Source: Archegozetes longisetosus
Lineage: Eukaryota > Arthropoda > Arachnida > Sarcoptiformes > Trhypochthoniidae
Reading direction: 5' to 3'
Assembly: GCA_018873245.2 (NCBI GenBank)
Contig: JAEMBT020000001.1
Location: 5,046,220 to 5,110,219, forward strand
Length of the DNA: 64,000 nucleotides
The first letter of the stretch is position 1, and every line of letters starts with the position of its first letter. The position numbers and the translations under genes were made by a program. The notes beneath the pieces are model-generated. The model was not told where the DNA came from. It saw only the letters and a list, made by a program, of their open reading frames with translations, and ran no database searches. Positions 32,234-44,583 of the stretch are shown here, one piece after another.

Positions 32234-35200
32234 ATGGAAAATATTATGAATCAATTGAGGACATATGTAATTCGATTATGCAAAGTTAAAATTAAATTAT
32301 GTTTTTTATTGATAGTGATCTATCAATTCATTGAAATAACATGGAATTTCTTAAGTTTTCCAATTGAAGTCAAGCTTGAAATCAATAATGAAAGTGAAAT
32401 TAATTTGCCATCAATTACTTTTTGCTTAGAAAGAACTGATTTTTGGCTACTAAGAAAGTACAGACCTATCGAAAACACATCGGAAAATTTCGAAGAAACG
32501 GATTCTAAAACTCAACTAAAGAACATTCAGAGTTTACAAAATGATACTCATTTCTATCAATTATTTGAAAGAACAATCAATTTGACTTCAAGTTTAGATT
32601 GTTATGCGAATTTGAGTTTTAATAATAATTTTAAATATTATAATAATTGTGAAATGATTGGAAAAGTTTCGGAACTTATGAGTAAAAATGCTCCTTACGA
32701 GAAGTGTTTCACATATTTCAATATAAATCAACGCAATGTCAAAAATTTAATATCATATGAAATGAATAAATCAAGTTATGTAAAGTTTAAGATTTCACTT
32801 GAAAAGTTTAGAGAATATTCGAACTATTCGAATCGATATGATAATGTGATATATATAAGCCTACATTCCTCTAGTTCTGTATACACTGCATCATATTTTT
32901 ATCCTTTACAAATTAATTTTGTTGCATCAAATAGAATTCTTATTTTTAAGTTCTCTAAAAGCGTTGTTAAAAGGCTTGAATGGCCTTATCAAACAGATTG
33001 TACTGAAGAAAGATATGATTCTAAAACAGATGAAATCTACTCATACGATGATTGCGTCAATTCTTGCATTTTTGATAAACAACTACAAATCAATGAGTGC
33101 ATTTATCCAACCAATAACTTTGAAATCGATGTTGTATTGAATAATAAGACGATGAATACTAAACTTTGTACTGATAATTCCTACAAAATATTATTCCGTC
33201 AAAAAATATCAATGGTTTGTTCTCGAAAATGTCGTCAGAACTGTAATATTGAATATATAAGTAGCGATACATTCGAGATTTCCAGTGAAAATTTTACAGG
33301 AAAGAAGATAAAAATTCAATTAGACAATTCTCCAGTTTTCACATATACATTGCATAAAGGAGTGTCACTGACTAATTATGTATCAAATTTAGGTTCAATA
33401 ATCTCGATTTGGTTCGGAGTAGCAGTCATTGATTTGCACAAAATCGTCAAACACATTACTTCTATGTTTTCTTACATCTCTCGAAAGTTAAATTCTTTAT
33501 TAGATATGAATAAAATTTTGATGATTTTATTTCATAACGATTGTGTTTTATATTTAGTTATTATCAATAGTTATATTTCATCATTATTCGAGAAATTCTA
33601 TAAAATCAAATTGAAACTTTTATTCAAAGTAATTTGCATCATATGCTTCATTTACCAATCAATTGGAATAACATTAGAGTATCTTGAATACAAAGTGGCA
33701 GTTGAAGTCAAGTTGAGAAACTATATAATTGACGGTAAAATGAACTCTTTCCCAGCGATTTCTTTTTGTAGACCAATTACTTCTGAAGAAGATATGAGTA
33801 CGATTCGTTTGAGATCAGAAAATAGGAATGAAATATATGAAAAACTATTTAAGTTTTGCGGGATTCGCAAACGTAACGGAATGGACTGTAGAATAAAATA
33901 TGAAGAATATTTCGAATTATTATACAATCAGACACTTGTTTCGGATTATTTGAATCTTCTTGATTTGAAGAATCGTTATACAGACTGTGCGATTTCATAT
34001 AAAGAAAATAAGTATGAATGTGCGCAAGTGGTTGACATAATCACCAGTCATTATAAAAATAAACAATGTTATACATTTTTTAGTCTATTGAGTAGAAAGT
34101 TCAATAATTCGCTTGAGATATTAGAAATAAAGTTAACGCATTCTTTTTTAGATAATGAAAATTTGTTCCTACACGATGGCAATCAATTGCCTTTATATCC
34201 AATAAGTAAACTATCTCCAATAGCAAGTAAGAAGGAAAATTCAATATTATATGAAAAGCTTTCGTTTAAACGATTACCTCTTCCATATGAAACTGATTGT
34301 CAACATTATAATGGAATAATTAAATCTCAGGCTCAATGTTTTAACGAATTAATACTGAAGATGTTTCTAAAGCACAATTGTTTACCGAAAAATGACCAGT
34401 TTTTAACGTATGTCATTCGTGACCACAATTATACTAAATTCAAGTATAAATTTTGTGAGAACCTCAAGCTCAAAGTGAGTTTCGAGAATTTTTGCAAAAG
34501 TGTAGGAAATCTTGTAGTGAAGATATTTATGATTATTGGATATTGAAAACTGATACACGATCTCAGCTGAGAGCAATTAGTCCTCAGTATATTGAATTTG
34601 TATACAGTCCTCAACTAAATTTCATACAATATTTAGTTAATTTTGGTGGAATATTAGGTCTATGGCATGGAATCTCATTAAGTGATTTGAAAAGTATAAT
34701 TATCTTAATAAATAAAACCAATATTCGACAAACAGTTATGAGTAGATTTGGCAAATATTTCAGATTTTCGAAATGGTTTTTTAAAATAATGAGGAACCTT
34801 AAAGTGAAGGTAATTTCTATCATGTTTATCGATTCTAAAATAGATTTATTTAACAATATAGGAAACTTTTTACATAATTTCTACCATCCTATTTGTAATT
34901 CAATCAATGAAAGTGACTTTCAATTTTCTGAATTTCGAGTCTGTAATCAAAATGGAAATAATGGATCATTATTTTGATCAAATACAAATGCCTCCTATTT
35001 TATTTTTATTTCATGTTGATGCCTTGCCGAACTTAAATACTAATGAAATGAGAGGTTTTCGTAATTTTAGCGGAAATCTTTTTCAAAAGCTCCAATACGA
35101 ATTCAAGTATATGAAATTTTTAAAATGTGAATATAAATATGAAGGAGTTTATGAGGATTGTGATAATCTTTCAAGACCTACTACTACGATTGGTACGTCA

Positions 35201-36109
35201 TATTACTCCGAAGAATTGTTTAACTTAATTCGAGTAGATTATAAAAGCATTAATGGAAGTATTATTGAAAAACTTAAACATTTCCCGCGTACATTTTTAA
35301 TTTTAAATTACTTCGCTTACAATCAAACAAATATTGCAACAGAAGATTACAAAAAACTACGACTCACTAATTTGAAACAGAGAAACTTTTTAAGCGTTTC
35401 AATAAATTACACTGACCAATATCACGAAATGTTATTTCAAGTGAGAAGAGATTTCAGAGACTTCGAAACGCTTTTCTTAATTATGAATGATGAATTTTCT
35501 GTTGTGAAAAAGTCATTTAAGTTCTTGGGATATCCATATAAATCAAGATGTAGTTATTATAATAATCAAACACCATTCAAATCGCTATCAAATCAACACT
35601 GTATTCGTCAGTGTATTAGATATTATTGTGAATTAAAAATGAATTGTTCGTGTTTACTATTGGAATATACTATCAGTCAAGTCGATTATGATTATCAAAA
35701 TCTTAATATTTGTCAAAATATGACACAAATTGAATTATTTTCTGATTTATATATAAAATTTTGCACCAAATTATGTCCAATAGATTGTATTAATGATGAA
35801 TATATGACTGTTGGAAGAAAAGCATATCGATTAAGTCAGAAGACACTGGAATTAAAGCTAAATTGGGAAGAAAGGGAACCACTCATGACTTACAAAGAGA
35901 CTCCTATCATGACACTCAATGATTATTTTATTCACATCGGAGGTCTTTTGGGTATGTGGTTTGGAGTCAGTGCTAATCAATTATACGAAATCGCTCTTAA
36001 AAGTCTCAGAATTTTCTCTTCGGTAATGATTTTTTGCAAAAAAGTGTTAAATTCTTGTACTAAAACTTATATTTTAAGATCACTCATAAGAAAATTCTAT
36101 AATTTTTGA
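32234..36109 (+). CDS. Three-module DEG/ENaC channel protein (gene C), one frameshift
   Basis: The first exon, 32234-34809, encodes modules 1 and 2, and the second, 34862-36109, encodes module 3. The intron of only 52 bp (GTAATTTC...ATATAG) is phase 0. Module 1 has LPSITFC and IWFGVAVIDLHK (GVA at about 395). Module 2 has FPAISFC and GILGLWHGISLSDL. Module 3 begins with the helix ETFYIISTILFVIQS and ends GGLLGMWFGVSANQLYEI. Relative to genes D, E and F, one base is missing from a T run near 34488-34493; the frame then continues cleanly as LQKCRKSCSEDIYDYW. Everything else is open. The single homopolymer change may be a sequence error, or the gene may have been recently inactivated with loss of most of the module 2 C-terminus and module 3. 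Confidence 0.8.
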
Positions 36110-36482
36110 CTTCATTTACTATTTTCCTTAAATATAAAAAATGATAAAGTTATTGAACTTATCCTTAAAGTTTTCTGAAATGATTTAAGGAAAGTTTTAT
36201 ATTGAGCTTTATTATGAAAACGTTTTGTTGAATAAAAATGTCTCAGATCATACGTATAAGAGTATTAAATGTATTTAAGTGAATTTTAATTTGTTGTCGC
36301 TACAGCGAACAAAAAAAGTCAATCTGAAGGTAACAAGTCATTCAAATTTGAAATTAAGCATAAAACTTAAAGATATTAATCATTTGCTTGAATTAGTCTT
36401 AAGATTAATAAGAAATCAGTTAACACAATAATTGATTGCTATTATTAAATGTAGTTACTTGAGTTCTCAACTAATTTGAATA
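36110..36482. other. 3' flank of gene C
   Basis: About 370 bp of AT-rich sequence with no gene. An AATAAA-like signal (GAATAAAAATG) lies near 36232. Confidence 0.4.
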
Positions 36483-36990
36483 GGGTGACCACCTCTGACT
36501 TGTCTCATGATGGGACAAAAATATCATAGGGGGGGACCATTGGATTTTTAAAAAGAAAAATGTCGCTTTTATTAGTTATTACAAATATTTAGGTATCAAA
36601 CAATACATTCTAATATTAAAACATTGAAAACTATTAGTCATAGTTGATTTAAAAGGTATATTTTTTGTTAGAAATGGCACCTTTCAAAAGTAAGAAATAT
36701 TGATTTATATCAGATATAAGTTGAGGCAGAAAATATCAATTCAATAACTTTTGGTTTTAAACCACAGGTATTCAAGACATTAAACTGGATTTATTAATCC
36801 ATTATCATTTGTAAAATAAGTTCAATGTGTGAATTTCTAAGAAATGTTCTTCTAAACACATTTTTCGAAATGAAAGTTGAAAAACGGGACAACTAATTGT
36901 CCTGTCGAGAGTTTTTGGTCTGGCAGGATTTCTGTCTTTTATCTTTAAGAGGACGAGACTGTCCCGTCAAAATAGGACGAACGGTCACCC
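36483..36990. mobile_element. TA-flanked MITE, left copy of an inverted pair
   Basis: It starts GGGTGACCACCTCTGAC and ends GGTCACCC, with TA on both sides (36481-36482 and 36991-36992), and is 508 bp long. The interior near the right end has nested inverted words such as GACAATTAATTGTC-like and GGACGAGACTGTCCCGTC. A homologous copy in the opposite orientation lies at 38021-38539. Non-coding. Superfamily not assigned beyond a TA-target element. Confidence 0.75.
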
Positions 36991-37146
36991 TATTTCAAAG
37001 CGACGATATACACTCGCATAGCGAATGACAGGAATGTTAATAACTCAAAATTAATTCTGTTTTAGTATGTCTGCTCAACGCGATAAAACATCTATTGCTA
37101 TCTTATTCCAAAAATTGTGGTCGGTTTAAGCAATTATTAAATCTTA

Positions 37147-37851
37147 CAAGGGAAGTATCTGATCACAAAGTGACGAATTTTGAAAATATTTTTACCATCA
37201 ACTAGTCATCATATGAGATGATCATAAATACTATTCAAATCGGCTGACCTGTACTGGAGCACAATCTATTAACTTCTGAAAATTGTTAATCAATGCAAAA
37301 CTCAATAGCATTTACTATGTGGTTAGCAAAATTTTGAGTAACCTAAAGCAAAATAAATACAAGTTAGAGTGACAAATCATACACATATGTGTGAACAATA
37401 GGATAGTTGCTTGAAATTGTCAAAGTACATCTCAATTAGGATTACCGTTTCAAGCTTAAAACTGTATTCTTCCTAACCATGCACATGTACTTGAATATAA
37501 ATTAATTTCTATAAGTGCATGGCTAGAAAAAATACAATTAAAAGCTTGAAACGGTAATCCTAACTGAGATGTACCTTAATAATTGTAATATAACAGAGAT
37601 TTGAGAATTTTAAATAACTATCTTATCGTTCATACACAAGTGCATGATTTGTTACTCTAACTTGTATTTATTTTGCTAACCACATAGTAAATGCTATTGA
37701 GTTTTGCATTGATTAACAATTTTCAGAAGTTAATAGATTATGCTCCTGTGCAGGTCAGCCGATTTGAATAGTATTTATGATTATCTCATATGACTAGTTG
37801 ATGGTAAAAATATTTTCTAAATCCATCACTTTGTGATAAGATACTTCCTTG
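37147..37851. mobile_element. 705-bp near-perfect palindromic element
   Basis: The left end CAAGGGAAGTATCTGATCAC matches the right end inverted (GTGATAAGATACTTCCTTG), and similarity continues through arms of about 350 bp that meet near 37500. The arms share, inverted, the blocks around 37240-37330 and 37670-37760 (CATTTACTATGTGGTTAGC). A TTA triplet flanks both ends, which would suit a PIF/Harbinger-type 3-bp duplication. Non-coding. It lies between the two inverted MITE copies. Confidence 0.75.
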
Positions 37852-38020
37852 TTAGATCAATCATTTAACTAAATATGATATTCAATAACTAAATACTAAT
37901 AACATATACTATTCATGAAACAATTATCTAAATAAATGAAATATGAAAGATAGAATCATCAGTGATATATCTAAGCTTTTAAAAACATTATTTTATTGAT
38001 AAGGGAATCATATTTTAATA

Positions 38021-38539
38021 GGATGACCATCCGTCCTGTTTTTGACGGGACAGTCCTGTCTTTTAAAGATAAAAGACAGAAATCCCGCCAGACCAAAAAC
38101 TCTCGACGGGATAATTAATTGTCCCGTTTTCAACCTTCACTTGGAAAAATATGTTTGCAAAAATATTAGAAATTCAAACATTGAATTTAATTTACAAATG
38201 ATAAGGTATTAAGAAACTCAGTTTAATGTTTTGAACACCTGTGGTTTAAAACCAAAAATTTACCTTTTTAGAAGAATTAATCTTTTCTTCTTTGACTTAT
38301 ATCTGATAAAAACCAGAATCTCTTGCTTTTGAATAACTTATGAAAGATGGAATTTCTAACAAAAACAATACCTTTGAAATCAACCATGACTGATAATTTT
38401 CAATTTTTAAATATTAGAATGTATTGCTTGATACTTAAACATTTGTAATGACTAACATAAGCTGCATTTTCTTTTTAAAAATGTTAGGTCCCCTTTGATA
38501 TTTCTGTTCCGTCATGAGACAGATCAGAGATGGTCACCC
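38021..38539. mobile_element. TA-flanked MITE, right copy (inverted)
   Basis: This is a homologue of 36483-36990 in reverse orientation, starting GGATGACCATCCGTCCTG and ending GATGGTCACCC, with TA on both sides (38019-38020 and 38540-38541). The length is 519 bp. Many base differences from the other copy suggest that the two inserted separately or are old. Confidence 0.75.
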
Positions 38540-38541
38540 TA

Positions 38542-39104
38542 TTATTGATATCATCCGAAATCATTGCTATTTTAGCTTTTTTATTTCAATTGGGGAAACT
38601 CTATAATTCATTCGATTTTAAGTTAATTGATAAAAATTTTGAATTGTAGTTAATTAGACCAATATTCTACAAGACAATGTATTAAAAAATTCATCAAAAG
38701 TTTATGCAATTTATTTCTGATTATACTAAAAAATTCTATTAAACATTTTTTCCCACTTGGAAACAATGATCAGTACAATAGTATATTAAGAGTTTCGAAT
38801 CAGCAAATTTTTTTATTGAACATAAATGAATAAAACCGTAGAGATTGAATGAAGTTCAATATATTCAGCTTTTCTATTCGTATATATCAGACCATAATTA
38901 AAAAGAAAGTAAAGAACCGTTAAATAATACATAGAAGTCTTGAACATAAATTAATACAATAGAAATTTCCAGAACATTTCACTATAAATTATTTGAAGTA
39001 TTTTAGATAATTTAGTGATTGATATTTTGAAGTACGATTTAGTTTAATTAACTATTTATAGCTTTTCTTTTATTTTGAATGGGGTAATTTATCTCACGAA
39101 CCAT
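38542..39104. other. Diverged duplicate of the gene D / hydrolase spacer
   Basis: This stretch matches about 43990-44580 in the same orientation, with phrases such as TAAAAATTTTGAA-TGCAGTTAATTAGA and GGAAACAATGATC in the same order. It leads directly into the hydrolase relic at 39105-39256, as the partner leads into the real hydrolase 3' end. Confidence 0.65.
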
Positions 39105-39256
39105 TTTAAAATCAAACAATTACCTGAATTTTTTCAAACTTAGTAAAATTTAATTGTATTGAAATAACAAAATATTGCCTCCAATTAAAATATTAGTTCA
39201 ACGAATATATGGTCATCAAAATGCCATGAACCACCTTGAGTCACAGGATATTCAAC
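39105..39256 (-). pseudogene. Relic of the glycoside hydrolase 3' end
   Basis: The minus strand reads VEYPVTQGGSWHFDDHIFVE, matching VDYPVTKGGWGHFDNHVFVE of the hydrolase at 44584-49006. Stops and frame drift follow over the remaining 25 codons. Similarity ends abruptly upstream near 39256, so only the last part of exon 4 was included in the duplication. Confidence 0.85.
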
Positions 39257-39663
39257 TACTACTCGATCTCAATGAAACTATATAGATTTAAAACTTAAAC
39301 TCTTAGCTACAAAAACTTGATTGACGTCATAATTCGAACACTTCTTGATAGAGAAAGTCGAGATAATATTAGACCTTATTATAGCGACTGGTTTCTATTT
39401 ACGACAAAACTCAATGAAACAGTCTAATCGCTGTCAAATTAGTCAACTTATTAATATTTATTGATTTTCTGAATATTATTTTAACTAAAAAGTAAATATA
39501 AATACTTTTACTTCAATTCATATGTAAGAATAATTAAAATAAATTTATTCGAATGAAATGAAAATTGTACCAATAGCATACAGATACAAAGAAACTTTTG
39601 TCTGATATACTTTCGAGAAAATTACTTTTATATCGATTATGAAATTGTAATTTTGATTGTTTA

Positions 39664-39687
39664 TATAAAACTAATGCTCTCATTTTC
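39664..39687 (+). promoter_or_regulatory. TATA box and start region of gene D
   Basis: TATAAAA at 39664-39670 is followed at once by TAATGCTCTCATTTTC, matching the gene C arrangement at 32150-32188. The start codon at 39734 is about 50 bases further on. Assignment rests on paralogue conservation. Confidence 0.45.
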
Positions 39688-39733
39688 ACTGTAATAGTGG
39701 CTTATATGAGACAGGCTTCACATTTGAATCGAC

Positions 39734-42700
39734 ATGAAAAATATGAGAATTAAGTTCATGTTTTGTGTAATCCCTACATCCAAATTTGTTATTAAGTCAT
39801 GTTTATGCTTAGTTGTGATCTACCAATTCGTTGATATAACAAATAATTTTCTGAGTTTCCCTATAGAAGTAAAACTTAGTATCAATGATAATAAAACAAT
39901 TAATTTGCCGTCAATTACTTTTTGCTTAGAACGAACTGGTTTTTGGGTAAGAAAAGAATACAGATCTATTGAAAACTCGTCGGAAAATTTGAAGTAACTA
40001 ATACAAAAACTAAACCGAAAAATATTAAAAATTTGCGGATTATACTCATTTCTATCAATTATTTGAAAGAACATTAAATTTGACTTCAATTATAGATTGT
40101 TCTGCAAATTTAAGATTTAATAATGATTTTAAGTACTACAATAATTGTAAACTGATCGGCAAAGTATCGGAATTCATAAGCGCAAACCATCGATATGAGA
40201 AGTGCTTCACATTTTTCAATATAAATCAACGTAATGTCAATGATTTAGAAGCACATAAAATCGATAAATCAAGTTATATAGAGTTTAAAATTCCATTTGC
40301 AAAGTTTGGAGAATATCTGAACTATTCGAATCAGTACGACAATATAATTTATGTAAGCCTTCATTCTCCCAGATCTATATTCAGTTCATCATATTTTCAT
40401 TCTTTAAAAATTGATTTCCGAGCAACAAATAAAGTTCATATTTTTAAGTTTTCTAAAAGTGTTGTTGAAAGACTTGAATGGCCCCATCAAACAGATTGTA
40501 CTAAAGAAGGATTTGATTCTAAAAAAAATGAAATTTATTCATTTGACGATTGTATTAATTCGTGCATATTTGATAAACAGCTAGAAATAAACAAATGCAT
40601 TCACCCTATTAATAACTTTGGAATAGATGTAGAATTGAGTAATAAAACACTGAATACTGAACTTTGTGCTGGAAATTCACATGAAATATCATCTCATCAT
40701 AGAATATCAATGGTTTGTTCTCGAAGATGTCGACATAACTGTAACATTGAATATATAAACAGCCACATATTCGAGATTCTGAGTGAAAATTCTACGGGAC
40801 CAAAGATAAGAATTCAATTAGAAAACTCCCCAGTTCTCGCATACGAATTACATAAAAAAATGTCACTGACCAATTATGCATCCAATTTAGGCTCAATAAT
40901 CTCAATTTGTTTCGGGATAGCAGTTGTTGATTTTCATAAACTCGCCAAACATATTATTAATCAATTAATTTACATCTCTCAAAAGTTAAATTACTTATTA
41001 AATTTGAACAGAATCTTGATAATTTTATTTCACAATAAGTGTATATTATATTTAGTTATTATGAAAAGTTATATTTATTTCTTTTTCGATAAATTCCATA
41101 AAGTTAATTTGAAACTTCTATTTAAAATGATTTGTATTATATGTTTTATCTGTCAATCAATTGGAATAACCTTAGAGTATTTCGAATATAGAGTATCGGT
41201 TCAAATCGAAATGAAGAGCCATATAATCGACGGAAATATATACTCATTGCCAGCTATTTCTTTTTGCAGGTATAAAATTTTTGAAAAAAGTAGTGATAAA
41301 ATCCGTTTAAGGCCGTCTAATTGGAGCGAAGAATATACGAGACTATACAAGAATTGTGTTTTTGATAAACAAAATGATAAACACTGTAATATAAACTATA
41401 GCCAATACATTGAATTATTAGACAATCAAACACTTGTTTCCGATTACTTGAAAATTATTGACTCAAAAGATACTTCTTTATATTGTGTTGTAATTTCTGA
41501 TGGAAAGGATTATGACTGCAGACATGTGGCTAATATTATAATTAGTCATTACAAAGATAAGGAATGCTTCACTTTTTTGAGTCGATTGAGTCGTAAATTC
41601 AATAGTGCGCTAAAAGTATCAGAATTACAAGGAAATGCCAATAAAAATGTATTTATATTCATACATGATGGAAATCAACTGCCATCATTTTCAATGAGTA
41701 AATTATCTCCAATAGAGAAAGATGACAATGGGTTTTCCATCTGTTATGACAAGTTTTCATTTAAACGATTACCGTCTCCTTATGAAACTGACTGTAAATA
41801 TTATAACGGAATGGTTAAATCTCAAGCACAATGTTTCAACGAATTAATAATGAAAATATTTCTAAGTAATAATTGTTTACCGAAAAACCATGAGTTTTTC
41901 ACTTATGTTATTGATAACTATAATTATACTGAATTTAAATATATATTCTGTGAGAATTTGACCATAGACATCGATTTCGAAAAACTTTATCAAATGTGTA
42001 GTAAATCTTGTAGCGAAGATATTTATGTTGGTTGGATAATAAAAAGTGCAATAGCTTCTCAGGTGAAAACAGTTAGTTCTCAATATATTGAATTTGTGTA
42101 CAAACCTCAACTAAATTTCATACAATATTTAGTTAATTTTGGTGGACTATTAGGTCTATGGCATGGAATCTCATTAAGTGATTTGAGAAATATGATGATC
42201 AGATCAATCAATTATATGAATATTCGTCAAACAATTATACGAAAATTAGACAAATATTTCAGATTTTCAAAATGGTTTATGAAAAAAACGAAGAACTTGA
42301 AAATGAAGGTAATCTTTTCTCTGATTTATCTCATGTTCATTGATTCTAAAGTAGATTTACTTAAAATTTAGGAAATAATTTACACAATTCTTACCATTTT
42401 ATTTATAACACAATCAACAAGAATGACTTTCAGTTTTTTTAATTTCGAAAGTATTATCAAAATGGAAATAATGGATCCATATTTTAATGGAATACAAGTA
42501 CCTCCAATCATTTTTCTGTTTAACGTTAAGGCATTCCTAAATTCGATAAACTATGAAATAAGAAGCTTTAATAAATTTAATGAAAGTGTTTTCAACCGAC
42601 TATATCGTGAATTCAAATACATGAACGTTTTTCAATGTGAATTGATTAACGGAAGACAATATGAAGACTGTAATAATATATCAAAACCAATTTCTATGCT

Positions 42701-43538
42701 ACTTAGCTATAATTCTAATTATGAAGAAATATATGATATAATTCGAACGAATAGAAAAAGCGTTAATGAAAGTATTATTAAAAATTTTCAAAATATGCCA
42801 TCAGTATATTTGATTTTAAAGTATTTTACCTGCAATCAAGCAACCATTACATCAGAAGAGCATAAAAAATTCTCACTCAATAATTTGAAACAAAAGAACT
42901 TTCTACGTGTTTCCTCGAATTTCACAAGATTTCCTCCAATTTATTTTAGAGTGAGTAAGGATTATGTAAGAAACGAAGATTTATTCAGAGTTATCAATGG
43001 TGAGTATTCTATTGTGAAAAAATCATTTAAGATGTTGAAATATCCATATAAATCGAAATGTAGTGATTATCATAGTGATCGAACACCATTCAAATCGTTA
43101 TCATATAAACATTGTATTCGACAGTGTGTTAGGTATTTTTGTGAATTAAGAATGAATTGTTCGTGTTTTGTATTAGGAAATACTATAAGTCAAATGGATT
43201 ACGAATTTCAAAATCTTAATATCTGTCTAAATGGAACACAAATCGAATTATTTAATGAAAAATACACAAAATTTTGTACTAAATTGTGTCCAATTGATTG
43301 TAACAATGATGAATATATGACTTTAAGACAAAAAACGTATCGATTAGTTCATAAGTTCTTGGAATTGACACTAAATTGGGACGAAAGTAAATCATTTACG
43401 ATATATAAAGAGACACCTATCATGACATTCAATGATTACTTATGTTACATCGGAGGTCTATTTGGGATGTGGTTTGGAATTAGCGCTTATCAATTATATG
43501 AAATCATCTTAAAAAACTTTCGAATTTTTCTTCATTAA
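39734..43538 (+). pseudogene. Three-module DEG/ENaC gene D with N-terminal frameshifts
   Basis: The exon arrangement is that of genes C and E: 39734-42308 (modules 1 and 2), a 63-bp phase-0 intron, and 42372-43538 (module 3). After 85 good codons covering the first helix and LPSITFC, the frame shifts twice between about 39985 and 40040 (EVTNTKTKPKNIKNL lies in a second frame) before returning to the main frame at THFYQLFERT. From there it is open to the end. Module 1 has an unusual SICFGIAVVDFHK (Cys in place of Trp; filter GIA), module 2 has GGLLGLWHGISLSDL, and module 3 has GGLFGMWFGISAYQLYEI. No intron could remove the damaged stretch, since no acceptor is present. The gene is probably non-functional, though a downstream start could still make a truncated chain lacking the first helix. 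Confidence 0.75.
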
Positions 43539-44583
43539 TGATTCATTGTTGAATCCCTTTAAATACTTTTAATGAAACTATTTATATTTTTAGAATATTT
43601 TTGTGCGGCGCTTATAGATTTTTCATTTCAATTATTTGTATTCTCTTTAAAATATATTAAATTTAAATCTACTCCTATTAAACAAAAATTATTATTGTTA
43701 CAACTTTTTTAGATCAACATTTTTTGAACAAACAGCAGCTGTTATTAGAGCTTTATATAAAATCCCTAATATTTTAGCGAAAGTCAGTTTGATAACAAAC
43801 TAATGTTCTTTGCATTTCAAATCTAGAATTTGAAAACTAATTTTTAAGAAGAGGGACAATTCAATGAAACTATTTTCACATTAACATATTTACCAAATAA
43901 AACGTCTAAAAGATTTAACAATTAATTGTAAGATTGAAATTTTACACGCAATATTATTTCTTAGGGCTGACTTGTTACATATTGGATTACATGTCGTCAT
44001 CGCTACCGTCCGAAACTAGCATTTTTTGTAGATTTTTTTATTTCATTTTGAAAATTCTATTACTAATATTATATGTTTTAAGATTAACTGGTAAAAATTT
44101 TGAACTGCAGTTAATTAGATGAATATATTCCTCCTATCTTTATTCATAGTCAACTTATATTAAGTTTATGAAATTAATTTCCTATTATATTTTTAAATTT
44201 ATAGAAGGCTCGCTTTTCCTTTTGAAAACAATGATCGCAACAAAGACACATTAATAGCGATTTCAATTAACAAAATTTCTATTGAGTATCAAAAAATAAA
44301 ATCGTAAAGATTGCATGAAATTTATTCTATTTATACCTATCTTTCCTATTAAAAAGAAACAGATCAAAGAGTAGAACAATCAAACGACATATATGTCTTG
44401 AGTACAAACAAATGCAATAAAAGCATATAGAAGATTTTTTCCAAAATTTATTTGAAGTTTGAAATAAATAAAAGGATTTATATACCGAAACAACGACTTT
44501 GTTAATTTAATTGTTAAAAGCTTTACACTTATTTTGAGTGGGATAATTTTGTAATTTATCTCATCTCGCAAATCATTTGGAAA
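43539..44583. other. Spacer between gene D and the hydrolase (convergent 3' ends)
   Basis: About 1 kb of AT-rich DNA separating two convergent genes. Its right part is duplicated, diverged, at 38542-39104. No supported gene is present. The short frames seen here have no family resemblance. Confidence 0.45.
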
